From: Pseudomonas sp. dw_612
GTDB lineage: Bacteria; Pseudomonadota; Gammaproteobacteria; Pseudomonadales; Pseudomonadaceae
Reading direction: 5' to 3'
DNA length: 64,000 nt
Assembly (NCBI RefSeq): GCF_018449725.1
Contig: NZ_JAAVVC010000020.1
Span: forward strand, 1 to 64,000
Shown here piece by piece: positions 36,087 to 42,861 of this stretch (position 1 is the stretch's first letter; each line of letters begins with the position of its first letter). Under the pieces are notes generated by a model. The model ran no database searches, had not been told where the DNA came from, and saw only the letters and a list, made by a program, of their open reading frames with translations. The translations under genes and the position numbers were made by a program.

Positions 36087-37649
36087 GTGAAGTACAGCGA
36101 AAGCGAAAAAGATAGAAAACTTCGAAAGTGGTTTATCAACGACTTTGCACATACGCACCTTAGACGAATAAAAGTCTACCAAGGCAACCTTAGAGGCGTA
36201 TCCAAACTTGACCTGCCGATTGATTTCCCGTTAATTGGTATTGCGGGCAAAAATGGCTGTGGAAAATCAACCATACTCGCAATTGCATGCTGCGCTTATC
36301 ACAATACAAAAGATGGATTTAAGGCGTCCAATCGCAGTCGCCCCTATTACACTTTCGCGGACTTTTTCATACAGCATAGTGAAGAAATCTCACCAGAAGG
36401 CATCACTATTATTTATGAGTTTGCACACGACAACTGGAGAATAACTAGTACGAACAAAGAGTCGAAGCAAATCGGCACGCAATTCAGAAGAAAAAACAAA
36501 GGCGGAAAATGGAGCGACTATGCATCTCGCGTTGATCGAAACTGTATTTTCATTGGCATAGAGCGAATAGTACCGCACAGTGAGAAAAGCCAGTCTAAAA
36601 GTTATAAAAGACGTTTTCTTAGCACCGGACCGAAAGGATGGGAAAATTCAGTCAAAGACATAGTAGGACGGATACTGAATAAGGACTATGAAGAATTCAG
36701 CCTCACATCCCACTCAAAATACAAGCTTCCCCTCGCAAAATCCTCCGGAATTTCATTTTCCGGCTTCAACATGGGAGCAGGAGAAAATGCGCTATTCGAA
36801 ATTTTTTCAACCATATTTAGCTGCCCCGAAGGCGCTTTATTTGTAATTGATGAAGTCGAATTAGGACTTCACATTGAGGCTCAAAAGCGATTCATTGAAG
36901 AATTAAAAAATGTATGTTTGGAAAGAAAAATTCAAATAATCTGCACCACACACTCAAAAGAAATATTTGAGTGCCTTCCTCACGACGCAAGATATTTTAT
37001 TGAAAAAACAGGAAATCAAACCATCGCAAAAATGGGTGTCTCTGCGGAATATGCTTTTTCAAAACTAAGCGCTGAAAAAACTAGCGAAATCGACGTATTT
37101 GTTGAAGACAATATTGCTCAGGCGTTGCTTTCCGCTGTAATCCCCAGCAACATCCGTGCAAGAATAAATATAGAATTCATAGGCTCAGCTTCAGCTCTTT
37201 GCATTCAGTTGGCCGCACTACATCGCCGAACCAATAACGACAAAACTCTAATCGTGTTTGATGGCGACCAACGGGCAAAAGTTTCTAACAACAGAAACCT
37301 GACATTAAGAACTTCTGAAAAATCGGACAAAGACTTTGAGAACTGGTTTAACTCCAGAACAGAATATTTGCCGGGAGATTTTTGGCCAGAACTCTGGATA
37401 ATGCAAAAATGCCGAGAAACGCCCGACACACTCTCGATAATCTCAAGCACTGAAAAGAACGATTTACTTCAAATCATCGACTCAGGAATACGTGCTGGAA
37501 AACACAATGAGTTCCATGAAGTAGCAAAATTGCTTGGCGTCAGTATAGAGCATGCTCTATTTATGTTTTGTAGCAGCATATCAATTACGCACAAGAACAT
37601 GTTTTCAGACATCATAGAAAAAATAACTTCGCAATTAAATGACGTTTGA
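36087..37649 (+). CDS. OLD-like AAA ATPase with C-terminal TOPRIM-like domain
   Basis: A 520-residue protein resembling overcoming-lysogenisation-defect (OLD) and related defence ATPases. Walker A is GKNGCGKST (about residues 54-62), an ABC-type signature lies at MGAGEN (about 231), Walker B is ALFVIDEVELGLH (about 248-260), and CTTHSKEIFE carries the switch His. From about 345 a TOPRIM-like region has FVEDNIAQALL and VFDGDQR, the acidic positions expected for metal. The start is a GTG with a weak GGATAA site. The gene is much AT-richer than its neighbours, a sign of transfer. No partner gene (UvrD-like helicase, reverse transcriptase) is adjacent. An anti-phage nuclease role is inferred from family and context. 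Confidence 0.75.
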   Translation: MKYSESEKDRKLRKWFINDFAHTHLRRIKVYQGNLRGVSKLDLPIDFPLIGIAGKNGCGKSTILAIACCAYHNTKDGFKASNRSRPYYTFADFFIQHSEEISPEGITIIYEFAHDNWRITSTNKESKQIGTQFRRKNKGGKWSDYASRVDRNCIFIGIERIVPHSEKSQSKSYKRRFLSTGPKGWENSVKDIVGRILNKDYEEFSLTSHSKYKLPLAKSSGISFSGFNMGAGENALFEIFSTIFSCPEGALFVIDEVELGLHIEAQKRFIEELKNVCLERKIQIICTTHSKEIFECLPHDARYFIEKTGNQTIAKMGVSAEYAFSKLSAEKTSEIDVFVEDNIAQALLSAVIPSNIRARINIEFIGSASALCIQLAALHRRTNNDKTLIVFDGDQRAKVSNNRNLTLRTSEKSDKDFENWFNSRTEYLPGDFWPELWIMQKCRETPDTLSIISSTEKNDLLQIIDSGIRAGKHNEFHEVAKLLGVSIEHALFMFCSSISITHKNMFSDIIEKITSQLNDV

Positions 37650-37758
37650 TCAATAGCTTACGGAAGCCAAAAACAGAATACATCATCGGGGGCTTATCAA
37701 TTTTCTCGTACGAAGATTCTTTTTCCTCGAAAGAATTTTCTTTGGCGAAACATACGCC

Positions 37759-37787
37759 TTGACCATTGATCGCTCACGCAATACCCT
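37759..37787 (+). promoter_or_regulatory. Candidate promoter of the C4-BRO module
   Basis: TTGACC at 37759-37764 and TACCCT at 37782-37787 are separated by 17 bp. The predicted transcript would begin near 37795, just upstream of the seqA copy. Confidence 0.45.
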
Positions 37788-37801
37788 TTTTTACTGGTGC
37801 C

Positions 37802-38005
37802 TAAGAAACACCTCACACAGCGGACTGACCGCACCCGACAGTAGCGGCTTTTTTGTGCCTACGGTTTCTCCGTGCGCATCAAAAAATCTCTGTTATGCCG
37901 GGAGTGGGCGAATACAAGACCCGAAAGGGGAATATGTCCGGCCCTCTGTGTGGGGTTTCTTAACTCCCGGCACCCAGCCCTAAGAAAGCTGACATCACAC
38001 AGAGG
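37802..38005 (+). promoter_or_regulatory. seqA and seqC target sites flanking the C4 RNA
   Basis: The C4 RNA segment CCTCTGTGTG...GTTTCTTA (37943-37962) has complementary copies on both sides. Upstream (seqA-like) are TAAGAAAC at 37802-37809 and CTCACACAG at 37812-37820. Downstream (seqC-like) are TAAGAAAG at 37981-37988 and CACACAGAGG at 37996-38005. The downstream copy runs into the leader ORF's ribosome site (GAGGTAAAGG). This is the layout of the P4 and P1 immunity regions. Confidence 0.65.
37898..37974 (+). ncRNA. C4-type antisense RNA
   Basis: A compact structured segment of about 77 nt is closed by a perfect 9-bp stem (GCCGGGAGT 37898-37906 / ACTCCCGGC 37963-37971). It contains a CCCGAAAGGG hairpin near 37920-37929 and the antisense segment CCTCTGTGTGGGG. 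In phages P1 and P4, C4/CI RNA of this size and layout is cut from a leader transcript and pairs with flanking sites to shut off the downstream genes. Here the pairing target overlaps the ribosome site of the next ORF and the controlled gene is antirepressor-like, as in P1. Identification is by structure, complementarity and context. Confidence 0.7.
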
Positions 38006-38013
38006 TAAAGGAT

Positions 38014-38106
38014 ATGCCTAAAAATCTCTCCTTCTCTCCGAAGGAAATCCACGTTAGCTGCTTCATTTTCTATGCGCTTCCATCCCTGGAGGCTTGCGAT
38101 GTCTGA
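38014..38106 (+). CDS. icd-like 30-codon leader ORF
   Basis: ATG at 38014 follows a strong site (GAGGTAAAGG) that is covered by the C4 target sequence. The 30-residue product runs from MPKNLSFSPKEIHVSC to SLEACDV. Its stop TGA (38104-38106) lies 3 to 5 bases inside the start of the BRO gene (ATG 38099), so the two overlap by 8 bp. This mirrors P1, where C4 RNA blocks icd translation and ant is translated only when icd is. The peptide itself may have no role beyond coupling. Too short for usual gene finders. Confidence 0.6.
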   Translation: MPKNLSFSPKEIHVSCFIFYALPSLEACDV

Positions 38107-38632
38107 TCCATTCATCCCCACAGTCTTCATCCGCCAAAACCTCGAACTTCATGCCCTCCTCCTGGAAAACCAGCCATGGTTATGCGCCCGCGATCTCGGT
38201 CGTTTAATGGGCTTTCACCTGAATGATCGCGTGGTCAGCAAGTTGGATGAAGATCAGCGGCACACATTGCTGATCGACTACCACGGCCAACCAGAGAAGC
38301 GGCTGATGCTCAGCGAGTCAGGCGTATATGCGTTGCTGGTCTATCACTACGCGCCTGGGAATCGGTTGTTGCGTGAATGGTTGACTCATCAAGTGGTGCC
38401 GGCCTTGCGTGATGCCGTGCCATCGAAGAATTCTGATCGACCGATGTTGAGTTTGTTGGACTGGCCGGAGATGTCGTTGAGTCTGTTGCATTGGCAGGAT
38501 GAAGGTTGGATTCGGCTGCGGGACATGCCTTATCTGTTGCTCAATCGGACGCGGCGGCGGGTGCCTGTGGTTAAGCCTTGGTGGAGAAAGTTTTGGGAGG
38601 CGTTTCAGTCTTCGAAGCACTCGGCGGGTTAG
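38099..38632 (+). CDS. BRO/antirepressor-like protein
   Basis: A 177-residue protein with a BRO-N domain over residues 10-115: FIRQNLELHALLLENQPWLCARDLGRLMG, here noted in parts, with QPWLCARDLG and KLDEDQRHTLLIDY. It continues with LSESGVYALLVYHYAPGNRL and LREWLTHQVVPALR. BRO-N proteins include phage antirepressors that relieve repressor-mediated silencing. The tail (120-177) is basic and Trp-rich, without a known domain. An additional GGAGG site is present upstream of ATG 38099, but the start overlaps the leader ORF, so translation is probably coupled. No phage structural genes are near. Confidence 0.8.
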   Translation: MSDPFIPTVFIRQNLELHALLLENQPWLCARDLGRLMGFHLNDRVVSKLDEDQRHTLLIDYHGQPEKRLMLSESGVYALLVYHYAPGNRLLREWLTHQVVPALRDAVPSKNSDRPMLSLLDWPEMSLSLLHWQDEGWIRLRDMPYLLLNRTRRRVPVVKPWWRKFWEAFQSSKHSAG

Positions 38633-38752
38633 CACGACGGTGTCTTTGTAGGATCGCTTGAACGATGCATCGGTCTTTTCTGTAGGAATTTTCGTAGACA
38701 GCCGTAATGGCCACTCAGTATCGTCCGAGGGTTTTCAACCCTCGGCGATTGT

Positions 38753-39466
38753 ATGGATACGGAAAAGAGCAAAAGCGATTGGAGTGACGTGGAGATTCAG
38801 GCAGCGGTTGATGCCTATCTCAGCATGTTGTCCCGTGAGCAGAGCGGTCAGAAAGTCGTTAAGACTGAGGAAAATCGTATCTTGCGCGAGGGTGCCTTAG
38901 CCGGTCGGACTAAAGGGTCGGTTGAGTTTCGGATGCAGAACATTTCTACCGTGTTGGTTGAGCTGGGCCGAGATCGCATTGCGGGATACAAACCCGCCAA
39001 GAATGTCGGCGCGAATGTTGCGCGCAGTATTCGCGAAGCGCTCAACGCTCCGACCACTTTGACGCCCGAGGATTTTGCCCCGACGGCGGATGATGCAACG
39101 CTGGAGCAACGGGCTGCCAAACTTGAACGGCAACCGCTTAAAGCTGAACCGAAAGGAATTGAGCGCCCCGAGCAAACTCAATCCAACGGAAAGTCTTATG
39201 TTCGCGATCCTGAAGTGAGAGCGTGGGTTCGTCAGCAGGCTGAAGGTAAATGCGAGGGCTGTGGCGAGCCGGCACCGTTTGAAAGGGATGGTCGGCCGTT
39301 TCTTGAGGTTCATCACGTTAAGCATTTGGCGCAACTTGGATCGGATCGTCCTAGCAATGCTGTAGCGCTGTGTCCGAACTGCCATCGACGTTGTCACCAC
39401 TCAAGCGACCGGGATGAGTTCACTGCTTCACTGTTTCAGAAGGTGAATCGACTAAAGTTTGAGTGA
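38753..39466 (+). CDS. HNH endonuclease
   Basis: A 237-residue protein. The C-terminus (about 165-225) is an HNH nuclease of the McrA type: CEGC near 165, FLEVHHVKHLAQLGSD with the metal-activating HH, SNAVALCPNCHRRCHH with the second Cys pair. The N-terminal part (1-90) has W-S-D-x-E-I-Q-A-A-V-x-A-Y and GYKPAKNVG, a region seen in other stand-alone HNH proteins; I cannot name its fold. A linker rich in Pro/Lys joins them. No methylase is adjacent, so a modification-dependent or homing-like nuclease is more likely than a classical restriction enzyme. The start is not supported by a clear ribosome site. Confidence 0.8.
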   Translation: MDTEKSKSDWSDVEIQAAVDAYLSMLSREQSGQKVVKTEENRILREGALAGRTKGSVEFRMQNISTVLVELGRDRIAGYKPAKNVGANVARSIREALNAPTTLTPEDFAPTADDATLEQRAAKLERQPLKAEPKGIERPEQTQSNGKSYVRDPEVRAWVRQQAEGKCEGCGEPAPFERDGRPFLEVHHVKHLAQLGSDRPSNAVALCPNCHRRCHHSSDRDEFTASLFQKVNRLKFE

Positions 39467-39658
39467 GTGCGCCTGGAGATCTTCGTTGGCATATGCGCAT
39501 AAAACAGCAGGTCGTAAGTATTGCGCTGCCATCCTGCAAAAAAGAGAAAACGCTTAGAGTCATCCAGGAATCGTCCTACAGCCACGGCTAACCAGGTTCG
39601 TTAACGTCGCGCAGTCCCTCTATCCGGGGCTGTCGATCGCTGAACGAAAGGATGAACT

Positions 39659-40846
39659 GTGGCTGGCAATGAGGATATTCCGCGGATTAAGAATCCACCC
39701 TCCGGTGATGGGCATCACGTCACCTACCGCTACATGACCGCCACCGAATTGGCCGAGCGGGACGCCAGACAAAACGCCTACGAGGCCATGTTGGCCAGGC
39801 AAGACGCCTTCGAACGCAGCCGTCAGGTCACAACGCAGAAGCAGAGCCCCACTCAAGCCGGATGTGTCTTCGCCAAGTCCTGCAAGCTGCCGGACGCGAT
39901 CATCGATTACTCGAATCCATCAGGGATGGTGCCGACCGATAGCCTGAAAGACTACGGTGACCTGATTCTGCTGGGTGCTCGCGAAGCGGATGAATCAGGC
40001 GCTGTGCCGCTGAAGAAGATCAGTGGCACAGCGATTCCCGTCGGTCTGGGCTCCCTCGCCTTGGCCGGCTCGGCATTCGCCGCTGCTCCCGTGGCCGCCG
40101 TGAGTGCTGTAGCAGCCACGCTGGTCGGCCTTGTTGCGCTGGTCACACCATCGAGTCTGGGCGACAGCTCGCTTTACAGCGAAGACCAACTCCGTGCACT
40201 CAAACAGGCCCGCACCCGCGTTCGCCTGCGGGTCGAGCAACAGACTGACGGCAGCCTCAAGGGATACGCTTTCTACACCGGCAAAAATCGCGATTGGGAA
40301 ATGGTCGATGTCGTGCAGTTCACGTTGCGTGGCAGCCAGCAGGTGGCTGACCTGGGTGACGGCATTGAACTGATCTGGACGCCGGCCGTGGACGGTTCCG
40401 ACATACTGGGCATTCCGGCGCTGGAGGCTGCCCCGCAAGCACCGCATATCTGGGTTTACCCGCCGACGAAAGCGGCTGACAGCATCCTCGTGAACCCGGT
40501 GTATCCGCCGGAATACAGGGATTTCATCCTTGTGTTTCCGGTGGGTTCACTCGTGAAGCCGGTGTACATCGTCATGAGTATGCCGGGGGATCATAAGTAC
40601 TACGATGACCCGGAAACCCTTCCTGCCTTCCCCGACACGACCCGCGTGAAATCGAAAGCTTCAGTTCAAGGCGGAGGTAAAAAACGAGCTCGTTGGTTAG
40701 ACCGTAAAGGGCGGATATATGAGTGGGACTCCAAAAGCGGTGCAGTTGAGATGTACGATAAATTAGGAAACCATCTGGGCGAGTTCAATCATTTAACGGG
40801 AGAACGAACGAAGGACGCTAAGCCAGGAAGGAAGACCCCAAAGTGA
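39659..40846 (+). CDS. S-type-pyocin-like toxin with colicin E3-type RNase end
   Basis: A 395-residue bacteriocin-like protein. It begins at GTG with a GAAAGGA site. An N-terminal region of about 125 residues is followed by a Gly/Ala-rich hydrophobic segment (about 125-165). Then comes an S-type pyocin domain (about 170-335, LYSEDQLRALKQARTRVRLR) and a C-terminal E3/cloacin-type RNase domain (about 340-395: RWLDRKGRIYEWDSKSGAVE). This RNase family cuts 16S rRNA. In colicin E3 the motif is WDSQHGELE with catalytic Asp, His and Glu; here His is replaced by Ser, so activity or chemistry may differ. No TonB-box receptor domain is evident and the protein is short for a pyocin. Confidence 0.8.
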   Translation: MAGNEDIPRIKNPPSGDGHHVTYRYMTATELAERDARQNAYEAMLARQDAFERSRQVTTQKQSPTQAGCVFAKSCKLPDAIIDYSNPSGMVPTDSLKDYGDLILLGAREADESGAVPLKKISGTAIPVGLGSLALAGSAFAAAPVAAVSAVAATLVGLVALVTPSSLGDSSLYSEDQLRALKQARTRVRLRVEQQTDGSLKGYAFYTGKNRDWEMVDVVQFTLRGSQQVADLGDGIELIWTPAVDGSDILGIPALEAAPQAPHIWVYPPTKAADSILVNPVYPPEYRDFILVFPVGSLVKPVYIVMSMPGDHKYYDDPETLPAFPDTTRVKSKASVQGGGKKRARWLDRKGRIYEWDSKSGAVEMYDKLGNHLGEFNHLTGERTKDAKPGRKTPK

Positions 40847-40863
40847 CCCTAGAGAGAAAAAAC

Positions 40864-41115
40864 ATGCGCTATCTTTCCATCACCGGCTTTTACCCCGATG
40901 AGAAGCAGGACGATACATTGCAGTTCGAACTGGCTCTTAAAGATTACGAGCTCAACCAGATTCTGGCTCAACTGACCGAGTCAAAAACCCTCGAAGAATT
41001 AGAACCCGGTGAACTGCAACTTACCGAACATCAGGTCAGGCAGATTGCAGATTTAGTCAAAATTGATTTCCCTGAGGGTCTGGAATACTTCATCGGAACA
41101 CGCGCAGGCACCTAG
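40864..41115 (+). CDS. Presumed immunity protein of the toxin
   Basis: An 83-residue acidic protein (MRYLSITGFYPDEKQDDTL...) starting 18 bp after the toxin stop. A GTG that overlaps the toxin stop would add 7 residues. I do not recognise the family; immunity is inferred from its position directly after the toxin, its size and its many acidic residues, which suit binding a basic nuclease. It is unrelated in sequence to the E3-type immunity protein at 41304. Confidence 0.6.
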   Translation: MRYLSITGFYPDEKQDDTLQFELALKDYELNQILAQLTESKTLEELEPGELQLTEHQVRQIADLVKIDFPEGLEYFIGTRAGT

Positions 41116-41119
41116 ACAA

Positions 41120-41296
41120 ATCCGGCTCGGCATTCGCAGCTCGCTTTACAGCGACGACCAGCTCCGTGCGCTCAAACAGGCCCGTACCCGGGCTCGCCTG
41201 CGGGTCGAGAAACAGACTGACGGCTGCCTCGACTATGAGACTGGCAAACAACTGGACCCACCGATGAAAAATCGAAGCATCAAAAAATATTTATGA
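41120..41296 (+). pseudogene. Deletion relic of a second colicin E3-type toxin
   Basis: The stretch matches the toxin gene at 39659 in pieces. CGGCTCGGCATTCGC (also near 40065-40080) is joined directly to AGCTCGCTTTACAGCGA, and the match runs through CAGACTGACGGC (40160-40253). It is then joined to the 3' end of a different E3-type domain (ETGKQLDPPMKNRSIKKYL). Colicin E3 itself ends NIKKYL. So most of the pyocin domain and catalytic residues are lost. There is no plausible start codon outside the upstream gene. It directly precedes an intact E3-type immunity gene. Confidence 0.75.
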
Positions 41297-41303
41297 GGAC
41301 GTT

Positions 41304-41558
41304 ATGGGACTTAAGATAAGGCTGGAATGGTATGACCAACGAACCGAGATGGGCGAAGGGGAAGAATCGTCGAAAGACTTTGGCGATGATGGCTCTATTA
41401 TCGAAGCGCTGGGCATACCCGTTGAAAACAATGTGAACAATGGCGGCTTCAACGTATCTTCCGACTGGGTCAGCACTCTTCAGCCCCATTTCCACCATGC
41501 CATTCAGCTGCTCTCCTATGACTACCAAGTAGCGTTCGTCTATCGAGATAAGTGGTGA
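41304..41558 (+). CDS. Colicin E3/cloacin-type immunity protein
   Basis: An 84-residue acidic protein of the cloacin immunity family. MGLKIRLEWYDQRTE, SKDFGDDGSIIEALGIP, NNVNNGGFNV and the Trp-rich VSSDWVSTLQPHF closely follow ImmE3 as I remember it. It would block an E3-type RNase. It lies 7 bp after the toxin relic and has an intact frame with a GAGGACGTT site, so it is an orphan immunity gene kept after its toxin was lost, or a source of protection against rivals. Confidence 0.88.
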   Translation: MGLKIRLEWYDQRTEMGEGEESSKDFGDDGSIIEALGIPVENNVNNGGFNVSSDWVSTLQPHFHHAIQLLSYDYQVAFVYRDKW

Positions 41559-41863
41559 TTTTACGAATCGCGAACAGGCTCCCACACAAGGGCAGCGTCC
41601 ATAGAGTTCACCACGCTAGCTAAAGGCTGAGATTTTCGTTAGACGTGACACGGCTGCTCTTGGCGGTGTGCAGTTAAAGGCTGGGAACGATAATGCGTTA
41701 ATCCAGATGCCCCGTGACGTTCTTGGGTTTTTCGCGAGCAAGCTTCGCTCCTACAGGTCCGGTGGATTGCTGAGGGGCTTTGCTGTGTGTTGAAAACAAT
41801 CAGTGCAACCCGCCCCGCCTCCCGCTATTAATACCCTCCCCCACTCAAGGACCCGAGCCCACC
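41559..41863. other. Gene-free stretch with a half REP
   Basis: About 300 bp with no supported gene. A single REP type A copy (TTCGCGAGCAAGCTTCGCTC) lies at 41733-41756. The rest shows nothing I can identify. Confidence 0.4.
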
Positions 41864-42853
41864 ATGAAATTCGACCTCGCCTACTGCCTCTGCCTCGACG
41901 ACAAGCTGTCGATCTATGACGTGCGGGATTTGAATTTCGACGAGACGATGGCCTTCGATTCCACCAAGGAACACTTCCAATGTCCCAATGACGCCTGCCG
42001 GGCGGCCTTCGATGCGGCCAATGTGTTGACGACGTTCAACGCCAAGAATGTGAATTACGTTCGCACCCCGCACTTCAAGAACACGCCGAGCACGCGGCAT
42101 GTGGCGAATTGTCCTTATGTCAGTCTGAAGACGCCGGCGTCGGGGCTTGAGGCGGATGGCGCGGAAACGGATGACAGTCGCGAGGAGCATTTTCCGTCGG
42201 AATTGTTGCTGACTCGGCGTGAGTATGTGCGCAAGCCGTCGAGCCCGGCGGTGGCGGCGGATGTGGTGCGGGACGATCCGAAACCCGCGTCAGCGGATAA
42301 CCACACCGAACACCCAACCCGCGACACGGCGCCAGACAAGACCAGTGTCTTTGCCCATCCGGTAGAGTGTTTTGTCTCAAACTTCGAAGACAAGGAGTTG
42401 CTCAAGCGCATGCCGCTGAAGATTGGCGAGCACACCGCGCCTTATGGATCGTTCTTCAAGAAGATCGAATACCTGACGGACAACAAGGGGCTGATTTACT
42501 GGGGCAAGATCAAGGAGATCAAGGATTACACCCAGAGCTTCCGCATCGATTTCGAACAAAAGGTCTGGTTCAAACAAGCAGACGAGGCGAAGAAGAAGCC
42601 TTATTCGGTGAATGTTTATTTGAGCAAGAAGTTGATCGACAACTACCGCAAGCGCAAAGCGTTTCTGGAAGAGATCAAGCACGCCATCGAAAGCGGGAAG
42701 GAGTTGTTCTGTTTCTTCTATGGCGTAACGCCGGAGTTGAAGCAGGTGCCAAGCAAGAAAAACCCCGAACAAACGTTCGGGGTGTTCAGTGCGAATATTG
42801 AGAACCTGGATCACTTTATTGTTCGGGAAGCGCCGGGGTTGGTGGAGAAGTAA
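41864..42853 (+). CDS. Unknown protein with CoiA-like zinc-binding N-terminus
   Basis: A 329-residue protein. Residues about 40-95 carry FQCPNDACRAAFDA, then VRTPHFKN and RHVANCPY. This Cys-x4-Cys ... HF ... H-x3-C spacing resembles the zinc-binding N-terminus of CoiA-like and some restriction-related proteins. A low-complexity linker (about 100-175) follows, then a conserved-looking C-terminal half (HPVECFVSNFEDKELLK, GSFFKKIEYLTDN, FCFFYGVTPELKQVPSK) whose fold I cannot name. ATG 41864 gives MKFDLAYCLCLDD. It is last in the accessory block and stands alone. A role in defence or nucleic acid handling is only a guess. Confidence 0.6.
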   Translation: MKFDLAYCLCLDDKLSIYDVRDLNFDETMAFDSTKEHFQCPNDACRAAFDAANVLTTFNAKNVNYVRTPHFKNTPSTRHVANCPYVSLKTPASGLEADGAETDDSREEHFPSELLLTRREYVRKPSSPAVAADVVRDDPKPASADNHTEHPTRDTAPDKTSVFAHPVECFVSNFEDKELLKRMPLKIGEHTAPYGSFFKKIEYLTDNKGLIYWGKIKEIKDYTQSFRIDFEQKVWFKQADEAKKKPYSVNVYLSKKLIDNYRKRKAFLEEIKHAIESGKELFCFFYGVTPELKQVPSKKNPEQTFGVFSANIENLDHFIVREAPGLVEK

Positions 42854-42861
42854 TCCCGGTT

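Noticed and set aside
37759..37983. A 74-codon frame over the C4 region that could be called a small phage-type protein
   Set aside because: It starts inside the likely promoter, has no ribosome site, and its sequence is explained by the structured RNA and its target sites.
35960..42860. Accessory block as a complete prophage or integrative element
   Set aside because: There is no integrase, structural or replication gene and no att-like direct repeat was found at the edges; tRNA genes are far away.
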